From: an uncultured bacterium
GTDB lineage: Bacteria > Muiribacteriota > Ozemobacteria > Ozemobacterales > Ozemobacteraceae
DNA: 37,560 bases
Direction: 5' to 3'
Assembly (NCBI GenBank): GCA_946407375.1
Contig: CAMJNS010000001.1
Span: 69,159 to 106,718 of the forward strand
Below are positions 25,592 through 35,108 of this stretch, piece after piece (position 1 is the stretch's first letter; each line of letters begins with the position of its first letter). The position numbers and the translations under genes are program-made. Below the pieces are notes generated by a model that was given only the letters and a program-made list of their open reading frames with translations, had not been told where the DNA came from and searched no databases.

Positions 25592-27808
25592 ATGGGTTTA
25601 TTTAAAAAGCTGAAAAATTCTATTTATGCAAAGATAGGTTCACGAGTAAAAGTACCTACAATTCTTCAAATGGAAGCCACAGAATGTGGTGCTGCTAGTT
25701 TAGGCATGATACTCGCCTATTACGGTCTTTGGATACCCTTAGAAAAGCTTAGACAGGAATGTGGTGTAAATCGTGACGGCAGTAAGGCAAGCTGTATACT
25801 CCGTGCTGCCCGCAACAGGCACTGTAAGGCAAATGGCTACAAATGGAGAGCTGACCATCTGTTAGAACTAATCTCCGAAAAGCCTTTCCCTCTTATAATA
25901 CATTGGGAATTTAACCATTTCGTAGTACTAGAAGGCATAAAAAACGGAATAGCCTATCTAAACGACCCAGCAATGGGGCGCAGAACCGTTGAATGGGAAA
26001 ATTTCGTCACCTCTTACACTGGTGTATCTTTGCAAATTACGCCTGAAGCTGACTTTGTAAAAGAGGGTGGAAAATATAATGTTTTCAAAGAAATTGCCAA
26101 AAAGCTTTTTTTAGACAAGTGGGCGTTATTATTCATAATTTTATTGGAATTCTGCGCAATAATTCCTGGTCTGGCTTCGCCAGTATTCAACCAGGTTTTT
26201 ATGGACGATATATTAACAAAAAAACACCCGGAATGGCTGTTTAACTTCTGTTTCGCAATGGTAGTATCTTTTGTTTTAACAGGTGTTATTTCATTCCTTC
26301 GTTCAATAATTCTGACAAGATGGCAGAGAAAACTGACTTTATCTGACTCTTCAAGCTATTTTTGGCATTTACTGCGTCTTCCTATGGAATTCTTCCACCA
26401 ACGTTATGCTGCAGAAGTGGCTGGTCGTGTAGCTTTTAATGAATCTATTGCGGAAGTGCTTTCTAACTCTGCTGCTACTGCTGTATTAGACTTGATTGTA
26501 GCTGTATTTTATTTATTGCTGCTTTTGCAATATAATGTTACCCTTACTTTAATAGGTGTTTCTTTCAGCATCATAGGTTTTATCATATTTTTCGCAATAC
26601 GAAGACACTTAACCGACTTAAATATGCGAATACAGCAAGATGCTGGAAAAGCTTACGGTGTAAGCATGAACGGGCTAAGAATGATTGAAACCATCAAAGC
26701 TAATGGCGATGAATCAGACTTTTTTACAAAATGGGCTGGATATCAAACCAAAGTTCTTTCTGCTTCGCAGGAAACAACCCTTTGGTCTTTATCTATGGCC
26801 TTAATTCCAGCTACACTAGGTGGCATAAATAGCGCATTAATAATGACTTTTGGTGGTTTTTCAATAATAGATGGAGCAATGACCGCAGGTATGTTTATGG
26901 CTTTCCAGAATTTAATGACCAGCTTTCAAGCGCCTGTAAACAAGATTATGAGCTTGAGTTCTTCTTTACAGACCACAGAAATGCAAATGCGGCGCCTTAA
27001 CGACGTGAAAAGCTACGAAGTTGATCCGTTAAATTTCCCTAAAAACGAAAATGAAAAATCTTTTGCAAAAGACAGACTTTCAGGAGAACTGACTATTAGC
27101 GATTTAAGTTTTGGTTACAGCCCTCTTGAGCCACCTCTGTTAAAAGATTTCAATCTTCAAGTAGATCCTGGGAAATGGGTTGCAGTCGTTGGCTCATCTG
27201 GAAGCGGAAAAAGCACTTTAGCCAAAATCGTTACAGGTCTTTACGAAGAATGGTCTGGTAAAATTACTTTTGAAGGTGTTGAACGTAAAAATCTACCCAG
27301 AGCCGTCATTTTGAACTCTTTAGCAGCAGTCGATCAGGATATTTTCCTAATAACTGGAACAGTAACCGAAAACATCGCCCTCTTTGATAAGTCGGTCAGC
27401 AAAAGCGATATTATACAAGCAGCTAAAGATGCTTGTATTCACGAAGATATCTTAAAGCTTGAAGGTGGCTATGATGCCATGGTTTCTGAAGGCGGTCTTA
27501 ATTTCAGCGGTGGTCAGAGACAGAGGCTAGAAATAGCTCGTGCTCTAGCTATTAACCCATCTTTTCTAGTCTTAGACGAAGCTACTAGCGCCTTAGACCC
27601 TATTACAGAAATTAATGTTCTTGAAAATATACGTCATCGAGGCTGTTCTTGCCTTGTTATTGCCCATAGGCTTTCTACCATTAGAGACTGCGATGAAATA
27701 ATTGTTCTAAGCTACGGGAAAATAGTAGAACGAGGCACTCATCGAGAAATGGTAAAGCATGACGGCCCCTATCGCCGACTCATCGAAGAACGAGAAGAAG
27801 AGGGATAG
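25592..27808 (+). CDS. NHLM-type C39 peptidase-containing ABC transporter (PCAT)
   Basis: C39 domain VPTILQMEATECGAASLGMILAYYG...HFVVLEGIKNGIAYLNDPAMGRR; Walker A GSSGSGKST; signature FSGGQRQRLEIARAL; Walker B FLVLDEATSALD. Confidence 0.92.
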   Translation: MGLFKKLKNSIYAKIGSRVKVPTILQMEATECGAASLGMILAYYGLWIPLEKLRQECGVNRDGSKASCILRAARNRHCKANGYKWRADHLLELISEKPFPLIIHWEFNHFVVLEGIKNGIAYLNDPAMGRRTVEWENFVTSYTGVSLQITPEADFVKEGGKYNVFKEIAKKLFLDKWALLFIILLEFCAIIPGLASPVFNQVFMDDILTKKHPEWLFNFCFAMVVSFVLTGVISFLRSIILTRWQRKLTLSDSSSYFWHLLRLPMEFFHQRYAAEVAGRVAFNESIAEVLSNSAATAVLDLIVAVFYLLLLLQYNVTLTLIGVSFSIIGFIIFFAIRRHLTDLNMRIQQDAGKAYGVSMNGLRMIETIKANGDESDFFTKWAGYQTKVLSASQETTLWSLSMALIPATLGGINSALIMTFGGFSIIDGAMTAGMFMAFQNLMTSFQAPVNKIMSLSSSLQTTEMQMRRLNDVKSYEVDPLNFPKNENEKSFAKDRLSGELTISDLSFGYSPLEPPLLKDFNLQVDPGKWVAVVGSSGSGKSTLAKIVTGLYEEWSGKITFEGVERKNLPRAVILNSLAAVDQDIFLITGTVTENIALFDKSVSKSDIIQAAKDACIHEDILKLEGGYDAMVSEGGLNFSGGQRQRLEIARALAINPSFLVLDEATSALDPITEINVLENIRHRGCSCLVIAHRLSTIRDCDEIIVLSYGKIVERGTHREMVKHDGPYRRLIEEREEEG

Positions 27809-27830
27809 GGAGAAAGGGGAGTAAAAATAT

Positions 27831-27880
27831 ACCCCCTTTTGTAAAGGGGGATGTCAGGCTTTGCCTGACAGGGGGATTTT
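27831..27880. repeat. Dispersed repeat A copy 2, inside the export operon
   Basis: CCCCCTTTTGTAAAGGGGGATGTCAGGCtttGCCTGACAGGGGGATTTTT. Confidence 0.65.
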
Positions 27881-27907
27881 TTAAAATCCCTAATCTCTAA
27901 AAACTGG

Positions 27908-27980
27908 ATTGCCACATTACGAGCATACTTCGTATGCTCGTAATGACGTAAGATTTACGGTTTCGCAATGACGTATATTA
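27908..27980. repeat. Dispersed hairpin repeat (GTCAT/TAATGACGT family), inside the export operon
   Basis: CATTACGAGCATAC-TTC-GTATGCTCGTAATG (27915-27945), 14-bp perfect stem, followed by acgtaagatttacggtttcgcaatgacgtata as in 15592-15641. Confidence 0.65.
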
Positions 27981-27992
27981 TAAAAGGTTAAA

Positions 27993-30668
27993 ATGAAACT
28001 TCTTGCAGGACAACGTTATTCATTAGATGATTCTGTTAGCTTTATTCAAGTTGTAACAGGCAAATTGGAAGCATACGCAGTTACAACTGATAAAGCTTCT
28101 TTTCGCCAGTCATTTTTAATGAATATAGAACCAGGTCAGGCCGCTTTCCCTGCAATAGACAACAAAAGGATAAAAGTAATTCTTTTCGCTGTAGAAGATT
28201 CCGACATCGAAAATAAAATATTTGACAGTCTGTCAGTTGATAATTTAAAAATATTGATGAAACTCTGGTTTAAGAATTTAACCGGAATTTCATGGTTAGG
28301 CAGTCTGGCAGATCGCGGTGACGATGTGCTTTTAAGCTGGCGAAAAGAGATTGTTTTAGAAGACTGCAAAACTCATGAAGAATTGATAAACAGCTTTAAA
28401 GACAATGAACAGATTTTTGCCATGCTGCTAGGTGTTCATTTTAAGTCAGAAGACAAGCGTTTAAGCAGAAGAATTCAAGCCAGAGAATACAACAAAAAGC
28501 TGATTATAGAAAATTCTATCAGCAATCTGCTTGGTGAAGAATCCGTAATTATCGAAAAAACAGGCGAAAAACGAAATTCAAAAACAGAAGAAAGCATTTT
28601 TATAGTTCGCACTGTCGCAAAAGCTTTTAATATGCCTGTTGATAACATTACTATTTCTGAAAGTATGGTCAAAAAGCTTGATGCTGTAGGGCTTTTAAAT
28701 CGACTTATTCAGAAGGGCAATATGCAGATTCGCTATATTTCCCTGCCCTCAGACTGGTATAAAAAAGATATAGGCGTAATGATTGGTTATTATGGCGAAA
28801 ATAAAGAACTAGCCGCTTTAATTCCAGAATCGCCTGGCTCATATAAGGTTGTTACTGTTCAACAGCCTAATGGTATCAGAGTTACAAGAAAAATTGCTCA
28901 AAACATTGGCTCTGACGCTTTCGCCTGCTATGCGGGCTTTATGCCAAAAGCACTGAGCGTTTTCGACCTGTTAAAGTTTATGTTTATGCAGTGCTGGAAA
29001 TCAGATTATTTTACTATTCTTGTAGTAAGCATTTTTGCTGGTTTGATTCCTCTTGTCACACCAATTATTACAGAAACAATATTTCAGGATATAATTCCTA
29101 TACTTGACAGACAGGGCTTAACTACTGTTACTCAAGTTATACTGGTAACAGCTTTTACGGTCAGTGCTCTTTCTTTTATTCGTTCCATAGCAATAATTCG
29201 TATTTCAACGAGATTGCAGATTAGTTCAGAAGCAGCTCTTTGGGGAAGATTGATGTCTTTGCCCACAAAGTTTTTCAGACGTTTTACTGTTGGCGAGCTT
29301 GCAAGCCGTATGAGTGGTTTTAACACAGTAAAAGAGCTGGTTTCTGGTGATTTTATCGGGACTCTTTTCAGTTTTGTATTCTCTTTCTGGACCATTTTTC
29401 TAATGTGCTATTACAGTTTCAGCCTCACATTTACTGCCCTTGGCGTCTGGCTGATTCACTTTTTAATAATATCTCTGATTTATTACTATACTTTGAATAT
29501 TCAGCGAAAGTTGGTCAGCAGCTCTAACAAAACTGCTGGAACTGTTCAGCAGATTTTTGCAGGTCTTGCCAAATTCAGAGTTCAAGGTGCTGAGGAACAG
29601 GCTTATCAACTTTGGAGCAAAGATTTTGGCGAACAGTGGAAATGGAACCTGAAATTACGATGGTTAAACAATTACACTACTATTATAAACACAATTCAGC
29701 CTTTTATTCTGACAATGCTTCTTTACTATATTGCAATTGTAGGAATTAATGAAAATGGTGCTAGCGGAGGCATAGGTTACCCTCAGTTTATTGCGTTTAG
29801 TGCTGCCTTTACTGCTTTTAACTCTTCTTTAGGAACAGTTTTAACCTTTATTGTTCAGCTTTTTAGAATTCAACCTCAAATAGAAAATCTTAAACCGATT
29901 TTAGAAGAAATACCTGAAAATACTGCTGACAAAGCTGATGCAAGCGTTCTTTCTGGCGATATAGAAGTCAGCCATCTTTCTTTTGCTTATGAAGAGGGTG
30001 AAGAAGTATTACAGGATGTCAGCTTTCATATAACAGCAGGTGAAAATGTTGCTATTGTTGGCAAATCAGGCTGTGGAAAAAGCACTTTAATAAGATTACT
30101 ATTAGGCTTTGAAACTCCGAAACAGGGTGCAATATATTATGACGGACAGGATTTATCGGATGTTTCACTCACATCAGTGCGTTCACAAATGGGAGTAGTT
30201 TTGCAAAACGGTCAGCTTATGGCTGGTGATATTTTTACAAACATTGTAGGAACAAGACTTCTTTCTCAAGAAGATGCCTGGAGAGCAGCTGAAGCCGCCT
30301 GCATTGCAGAGGACATAGCAAAAATGCCTATGGGAATGCAAACTTATATAAGTGAGGGTAGTTCTAACATTTCTGGCGGTCAAAGACAAAGAATTTTAAT
30401 AGCCCGTGCATTAGTAAATAAGCCATCAATTATTATTTTCGATGAGGCTACAAGCGCTTTAGACAATTACTCACAAAGCGTTGTCACCCAAAGTTTAGAC
30501 AAACTTAACGCTACTCGTATTGTAGTCGCTCACAGACTTTCTACTATTCGTAACTGTGACCGTGTTATAGTCTTAGATTCAGGTCGTGTTGCGGAAGTTG
30601 GCACCTTCGACGAACTTGTCGCCAAAGGCGGCATCTTCTCAGATTTGGTAAAAAGACAAATTCTCTAA
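27993..30668 (+). CDS. NHLM-type second ABC transporter (non-peptidase N-terminal domain plus ABC membrane and ATPase domains)
   Basis: N-terminal VVTGKLEAYAVTTDKASFRQSFLMNIEPGQAAFPAI typical of NHLM ABC2; Walker A GKSGCGKST; ISGGQRQRILIARAL; IIFDEATSALD. Confidence 0.9.
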   Translation: MKLLAGQRYSLDDSVSFIQVVTGKLEAYAVTTDKASFRQSFLMNIEPGQAAFPAIDNKRIKVILFAVEDSDIENKIFDSLSVDNLKILMKLWFKNLTGISWLGSLADRGDDVLLSWRKEIVLEDCKTHEELINSFKDNEQIFAMLLGVHFKSEDKRLSRRIQAREYNKKLIIENSISNLLGEESVIIEKTGEKRNSKTEESIFIVRTVAKAFNMPVDNITISESMVKKLDAVGLLNRLIQKGNMQIRYISLPSDWYKKDIGVMIGYYGENKELAALIPESPGSYKVVTVQQPNGIRVTRKIAQNIGSDAFACYAGFMPKALSVFDLLKFMFMQCWKSDYFTILVVSIFAGLIPLVTPIITETIFQDIIPILDRQGLTTVTQVILVTAFTVSALSFIRSIAIIRISTRLQISSEAALWGRLMSLPTKFFRRFTVGELASRMSGFNTVKELVSGDFIGTLFSFVFSFWTIFLMCYYSFSLTFTALGVWLIHFLIISLIYYYTLNIQRKLVSSSNKTAGTVQQIFAGLAKFRVQGAEEQAYQLWSKDFGEQWKWNLKLRWLNNYTTIINTIQPFILTMLLYYIAIVGINENGASGGIGYPQFIAFSAAFTAFNSSLGTVLTFIVQLFRIQPQIENLKPILEEIPENTADKADASVLSGDIEVSHLSFAYEEGEEVLQDVSFHITAGENVAIVGKSGCGKSTLIRLLLGFETPKQGAIYYDGQDLSDVSLTSVRSQMGVVLQNGQLMAGDIFTNIVGTRLLSQEDAWRAAEAACIAEDIAKMPMGMQTYISEGSSNISGGQRQRILIARALVNKPSIIIFDEATSALDNYSQSVVTQSLDKLNATRIVVAHRLSTIRNCDRVIVLDSGRVAEVGTFDELVAKGGIFSDLVKRQIL

Positions 30669-30732
30669 AATAATCTTTTCCACTTACTAAAATTGCTTTT
30701 TTTATATTTTTTTAAGTTGCTTGAATCAAGTT

Positions 30733-30750
30733 ACGTTGCAGCAACGTTGC
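30733..30750. promoter_or_regulatory. Palindromic upstream element (possible sigma-54 activator site)
   Basis: ACGTTGC-A-GCAACGT (30733-30747) overlapping GCAACGTTGC (30741-30750), about 100 bp upstream of the predicted TSS. Confidence 0.4.
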
Positions 30751-30812
30751 TTCCAACTATATTTTTTTAATCTATTTTGAACAAAAACCTTTTTAATTCA
30801 GACTTTTTAAAG

Positions 30813-30829
30813 TTGGCACAACCTATGCA
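30813..30829 (+). promoter_or_regulatory. Sigma-54 type (-24/-12) promoter
   Basis: TTGGCACAACCTATGCA: GG and GC elements exactly 12 nt apart; predicted TSS about 30840; hsp20 ATG at 30909. Confidence 0.65.
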
Positions 30830-30908
30830 ATATATATTAGTGTTGATGAAGATTAAAAGTAATCAACAAAATGATTAAGTAAATTAACCTAATAGGAGGG
30901 AATATAAA

Positions 30909-31355
30909 ATGTCAGTATGGAATTTTTTAAAGGAAATGGATCAGTTACAGTCTCAGCTCAATGAATTATCAAGATTCAATGCTCGTCATGGTTTTCCAAG
31001 AACCTGCTTCCTGCCAGGTGTTTCAGCAAGACACTTCCCTATGATCAATATAGCATCAGATGACCAGAAAGTTGTCATAGAAGCCCTAGCTCCTGGTCTT
31101 AACACAGATAGTCTCAAAGTTCAAGCTCTTGCAAACAGAGTAACAATCAGTGGTGAAAAAGAAAAACTCAATGTTGAAGCAGAAAAGTTCCACAGGAACG
31201 AACGTTCAACTGGTAAGTTCTCTAGAACTATTGAACTTACAACTCAGATAGACCCTGAAAAAGTAACCGCTGAATATTCAAAAGGTATTCTTACCGTTAC
31301 ATTGCCAAAAGCTGAAAAAGCTAAAGCTCATAACGTTTCTATCAGTGTTAAATAA
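30909..31355 (+). CDS. Small heat shock protein, Hsp20/alpha-crystallin family
   Basis: INIASDDQKVVIEALAPGLNTDSLKVQALANRVTISGEKE...FHRNERSTGKFSRTIELTTQIDPEKVTAEYSKGILTVTLPKAEKAK. Confidence 0.92.
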   Translation: MSVWNFLKEMDQLQSQLNELSRFNARHGFPRTCFLPGVSARHFPMINIASDDQKVVIEALAPGLNTDSLKVQALANRVTISGEKEKLNVEAEKFHRNERSTGKFSRTIELTTQIDPEKVTAEYSKGILTVTLPKAEKAKAHNVSISVK

Positions 31356-31478
31356 GCGACAAGCTTTAAGCTAAAAGCTATAAGCCAGAAAGAAATGAAT
31401 TGTCTGGCTTGAAACTTACAGCTTGTAGCTTATGGCTTCAATTGATTGAACTGCTCGACTTTATAAAGGCCGACAACG

Positions 31479-31910
31479 ATGATTACAAACGAAAAGGAGA
31501 ACAATATCATGGCTGAAAAAACTATAGACAATACTCAAAATAAAGAAAATCAAATCGCTAAATACGAAGAAACCCGTGAACCTGAAACCTATGTAACTCC
31601 TGTTACAGATATTTATGAAGAAGATAAAGGCCTCTATATGATGGTCGATCTTCCAGGTGTTGATCAAGATGGTTTGAAACTTTCTGTTGAAGAAGGAATT
31701 CTAACCATAGAAGGTCATGTAAAACGAGAAGAAGGCAAAGATTACTTCTTAAGAGAATTCGAACCAGCTAACTACTACAGACAGTTCGAACTCAGTGAAG
31801 CTGTTGATCAAGAAGGTATTAATGCAGAACTCAAGAATGGTGTTCTAAACATATTCCTCCCAAGAGCAAAAGCTGTTCAACCTCGCAATATTGAAGTTAA
31901 GTTCTCATAA
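31479..31910 (+). CDS. Small heat shock protein, Hsp20/alpha-crystallin family (start possibly ATG 31509)
   Basis: VTDIYEEDKGLYMMVDLPGVDQDGLKLSVEEGILTIEGHVK...YYRQFELSEAVDQEGINAELKNGVLNIFLPRAKAVQPRNIEVK. The ATG at 31509 has aaaggag upstream. Confidence 0.92.
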   Translation: MITNEKENNIMAEKTIDNTQNKENQIAKYEETREPETYVTPVTDIYEEDKGLYMMVDLPGVDQDGLKLSVEEGILTIEGHVKREEGKDYFLREFEPANYYRQFELSEAVDQEGINAELKNGVLNIFLPRAKAVQPRNIEVKFS

Positions 31911-31925
31911 TTACTCTTAATTTTT

Positions 31926-31960
31926 AAAAGCCTGGTATTAAAAAAATACCAGGCTTTTTT
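31926..31960. terminator. Rho-independent terminator after the hsp20 pair (possibly bidirectional)
   Basis: AAAAGCCTGGTATT-aaaaa-AATACCAGGCTTTT followed by a T tract. Confidence 0.85.
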
Positions 31961-31984
31961 TGTTATAAGCAAAATCAGATCAAT

Positions 31985-33163
31985 TCATTCTAATAAATTC
32001 TCATACACTTTTCGAAGTTCTTCTAATGATTTTTCCCAAGAAAGAGAAGAAACAACCTTTTCTTTTGCTACTTTAGCAATTCTTTCTAAAGTTTCAGGGT
32101 GTGCAAGCAAAACCCTGATTGCCCTTGCTAACTCTGACGGTCTATCGGGTCTTATAAGCCAACCAGTTAGATTATGTTCTATTAATTCCTGTGTGACAGG
32201 CATATTAGATGCTATCACCGGAACCCCTGCCGCCATAGATTCTACTATTTTTATCGGGCAACAACCTTGAACAAGATTTCTTTCACATTCTGTAAGCGGA
32301 GCAATAGAAATAGAAGCTCCTTGAAGCCAATCTTGAACCTCACTCTGCCCAACACGCAGATTCCATATTATTTTATCTGAAACTTCCATTTTTTCTGCCA
32401 GTTTTTGCAGAAATTTAATTCTAGGTTTTGCCCCTGAAGCACAAAACACAAGCTTTAAGTCTGTCATATCTTTTAAAAAGGTCATGGCTTTCAACAAAGA
32501 TTCAACTCCTTGCCAAGCCTGAACAGCGCCAATATAAATAATATATTTATCAGGAGCTATATCTGGCTTTTTGTGCTCAAAACCAGAAAGTCTAGCTCCA
32601 TTATGAATAACTGTTATTTTATTTGAATCAACTCCAAGACTTTCTAGAAAAGATTTTATTACATAAGAAGGGCAAACTACAGCATTTGCTTTTTCCAAAC
32701 ACTTAAGCTCCATTTCCCTAATTTTATCTAGAGTCGTTGATAAAGCAGAAGAAACTCGAGAAGGAATCTCTATTGATGGCAAAGCGTTTACTTCGTAAAC
32801 TAATTTAGCTTTTGTTCCCTCAAGTGCATCTATTATTGGAAGACCACTCCAGGGGTCTCTGAAATGAGCTATTTTTATGTCGTCTTTTATTGCCGAAATT
32901 TCACTATAAACAAATTGTTCAAAACTTAAAGCTTTTTGCAGATAATTTTCTTCTGTTGTTATGTAACGCCTAATCTGGACATCATTTTCTTCTATCTGCC
33001 ATCTTGGAGTGTTTTCATCACCTAATACTAACAACAAGCCACTTCCAATAAAACTAAATAACTGGGGTGCAAATTCTCCAATATGAACAGCCGCACCTTT
33101 CGGAGCAGGGAAAGTATCAAAAGAAACGTAAACAGCTTCTGGTCGTTTAATAGACAAATTCAT
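31985..33163 (-). CDS. Glycosyltransferase family 4 / group 1-like
   Basis: VIHNGARLSGFEHKKPDIAPDKYIIYIGAVQAWQGVESLLKAM...LVQGCCPIKIVESMAAGVPVIASNMPVTQELIEHNLTGWLIRPDRPSELARAI. Confidence 0.88.
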   Translation of the reverse strand: MNLSIKRPEAVYVSFDTFPAPKGAAVHIGEFAPQLFSFIGSGLLLVLGDENTPRWQIEENDVQIRRYITTEENYLQKALSFEQFVYSEISAIKDDIKIAHFRDPWSGLPIIDALEGTKAKLVYEVNALPSIEIPSRVSSALSTTLDKIREMELKCLEKANAVVCPSYVIKSFLESLGVDSNKITVIHNGARLSGFEHKKPDIAPDKYIIYIGAVQAWQGVESLLKAMTFLKDMTDLKLVFCASGAKPRIKFLQKLAEKMEVSDKIIWNLRVGQSEVQDWLQGASISIAPLTECERNLVQGCCPIKIVESMAAGVPVIASNMPVTQELIEHNLTGWLIRPDRPSELARAIRVLLAHPETLERIAKVAKEKVVSSLSWEKSLEELRKVYENLLE

Positions 33164-33192
33164 ATTTCCAATAGATAATTATTTTTCTCTAT

Positions 33193-33852
33193 CTAAAAAC
33201 TAAATCTTAAAAAACATATTTTTTTATTTTCAGCTAAAAAACGTTTTTCATACTTAGTTTGAATATAGGGAACTTTCTCTAGCAAGGTAGATTCATAAAG
33301 ACTGTCTGTTTTTTCAATTGTTTTATAACCTAAACTATCAATTAATTCACAGGTGTAATCATATAATTCTTTTGAATCCGTTTTTAAGCAAATACTTCCA
33401 TTGGGTTTCAGCACTTTTTTGTAACGATCCAAAAACAATGGGTAGGTTAAACGTCTTCTAGCTCTGTCTGGTCGAGGATCAGGGAAAGTTAACCATATTT
33501 CATCAACTTCTTTATTAAAAATAGCAGGAATCATTTCGACTTGTGTCCTAATAAAGCAGGCATTAGGCATTTTTTCTTCTTCTATTTGCTTAACCCCTAA
33601 ATTAAGTCTAGCACCTTTTATGTCTATTCCGATAAAATTATCATTAGGCATCATTTTAGCCTGTCCAACAGTGTATTCACCGTAACCACAACCTAATTCT
33701 AAAACTAGGCGTCCAGAACGCTTGAAATAATCAGACAACCATTTTCCCTTAAACTCGTGGTCCTGTTTCATTAGCTCTAATGTAACAGGCTCAAAGAGTT
33801 TTTCAAAACTTTTATTCTCTTTGAACCTTATAAGTTTTTTCTTTCTACCCAT
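33193..33852 (-). CDS. trmB: tRNA (guanine-N7-)-methyltransferase TrmB
   Basis: LELGCGYGEYTVGQAKMMPNDNFIGIDIKGARL; EIWLTFPDPRPDRARRRLTYPLFLDRYKKVLKPNGSICLKTDSKELYDYT. Confidence 0.9.
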   Translation of the reverse strand: MGRKKKLIRFKENKSFEKLFEPVTLELMKQDHEFKGKWLSDYFKRSGRLVLELGCGYGEYTVGQAKMMPNDNFIGIDIKGARLNLGVKQIEEEKMPNACFIRTQVEMIPAIFNKEVDEIWLTFPDPRPDRARRRLTYPLFLDRYKKVLKPNGSICLKTDSKELYDYTCELIDSLGYKTIEKTDSLYESTLLEKVPYIQTKYEKRFLAENKKICFLRFSF

Positions 33853-33869
33853 TTTTACTATTTAAAAAA

Positions 33870-35042
33870 TCAATGAAATTTAATATTGCCACTGACAGAT
33901 TCAGCATATAAAATAGCACCTTCACCGCCAGATTTAATATTTACTCTCTGACCGTTTGCTGGTGTACTATTGCCTTTCCAATCCACTATTATTTCGCCTT
34001 TTCTAGAAGTAGCTTCAACAGATTTCCAAGGACCTTCAAGTTTTTCAACACTTATATCGCCAGCAGTTGTAACAGCATTAATTTCTGTTTCAAGTGATAA
34101 TTTTGATTCACCAACATAAACATCACCATTGACAGAATTTATCTTAACTTTATTTAAACCACATCTTCTTATAAAAATATCTCCTGAAGTTGATTTTATC
34201 TGAGTTTTAATATTCTTAATACCATCCAGTTGTACAACTCCATTAACACTTTCTATATCGCTATCTGTTATATTAGCCTCATCAATTCTTATATTACCAC
34301 TTATTGTTTTAACTGTTTCTATTTCGAAATTACCTTTTATTCTAACTGCTGAATTAATTGTTTTGCAAACCAATCTAGAACCAGCAGGCAAAGTAAGATT
34401 CAAATCAATAATAGCTTTTATTGAGGCATTATCGTTAAAACCTATATATAATTTGTCATCAATCGATTTTATAGCATTATTAGAGAACCATTCTGAGGAC
34501 TGCATTTCACCAATAATATGCTTTCCAACCTGACCATTTACAAGCAATTTAAATGAAGGACCCTCATTAACACGTATTTCCCCATAGATGTTTTCTATAA
34601 TAAAAGTTTTAATCTTTTCTACATTTTTTGGGGCTGGAACAATAAAATCAACACTCATACTGTCTATGGGCAACCCATTGTGATTTGTAAGTTCCGCAGC
34701 CATTGTTTCGACAACATCTTCCATCCAGTTGCCAAACTCTTTCATTTTTTCTTTTAATTCTCTTCGCCCAGGTTCAACTTGTTTTATCGTTTGATGTACT
34801 GTCTGGTGAATAGTTTGAGCTATATCTCTTATATTTAAGCCAATTTTAGTAGCTTCTAAAAATGGTATATTAGGAAAAACATTAATATTAGGTGATTGCC
34901 CATTAGAAGCTTTACTACTAGCTTTTGAATTTTCTCTAACTTCGTCTTCTTTATTTAAAGCCTTTAATAGGCGTTCAGATTCTTCAACTGTTATTTTACC
35001 TTCTGCAAGCATCTGCAATATCATGGTTCTAGAATCAGCCAT
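33870..35042 (-). CDS. DUF4097-type beta-repeat protein with N-terminal SHOCT-like helical motif
   Basis: MILQMLAEGKITVEESERLLKAL; repeated IKTQIKSTSGDIFIRRCGLNKVKINSVNGDVYVGESKLSLETEINAVTTAGDISVEKL. Confidence 0.75.
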   Translation of the reverse strand: MADSRTMILQMLAEGKITVEESERLLKALNKEDEVRENSKASSKASNGQSPNINVFPNIPFLEATKIGLNIRDIAQTIHQTVHQTIKQVEPGRRELKEKMKEFGNWMEDVVETMAAELTNHNGLPIDSMSVDFIVPAPKNVEKIKTFIIENIYGEIRVNEGPSFKLLVNGQVGKHIIGEMQSSEWFSNNAIKSIDDKLYIGFNDNASIKAIIDLNLTLPAGSRLVCKTINSAVRIKGNFEIETVKTISGNIRIDEANITDSDIESVNGVVQLDGIKNIKTQIKSTSGDIFIRRCGLNKVKINSVNGDVYVGESKLSLETEINAVTTAGDISVEKLEGPWKSVEATSRKGEIIVDWKGNSTPANGQRVNIKSGGEGAILYAESVSGNIKFH

Positions 35043-35108
35043 TTTTGTTTTCCCCCAAATAAACTAAGTTATTTATATAAATATCATTAACACAAACAAC
35101 TATCAATG

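Noticed and set aside
31362-31442. AAGCTATAAGCC / GGCTT-type repeats between the two hsp20 genes
   Set aside because: Short low-complexity AGCT/TAAG repeats with a weak AAGCCAGA/TCTGGCTT hairpin; may be an attenuator, but not enough signal to call.
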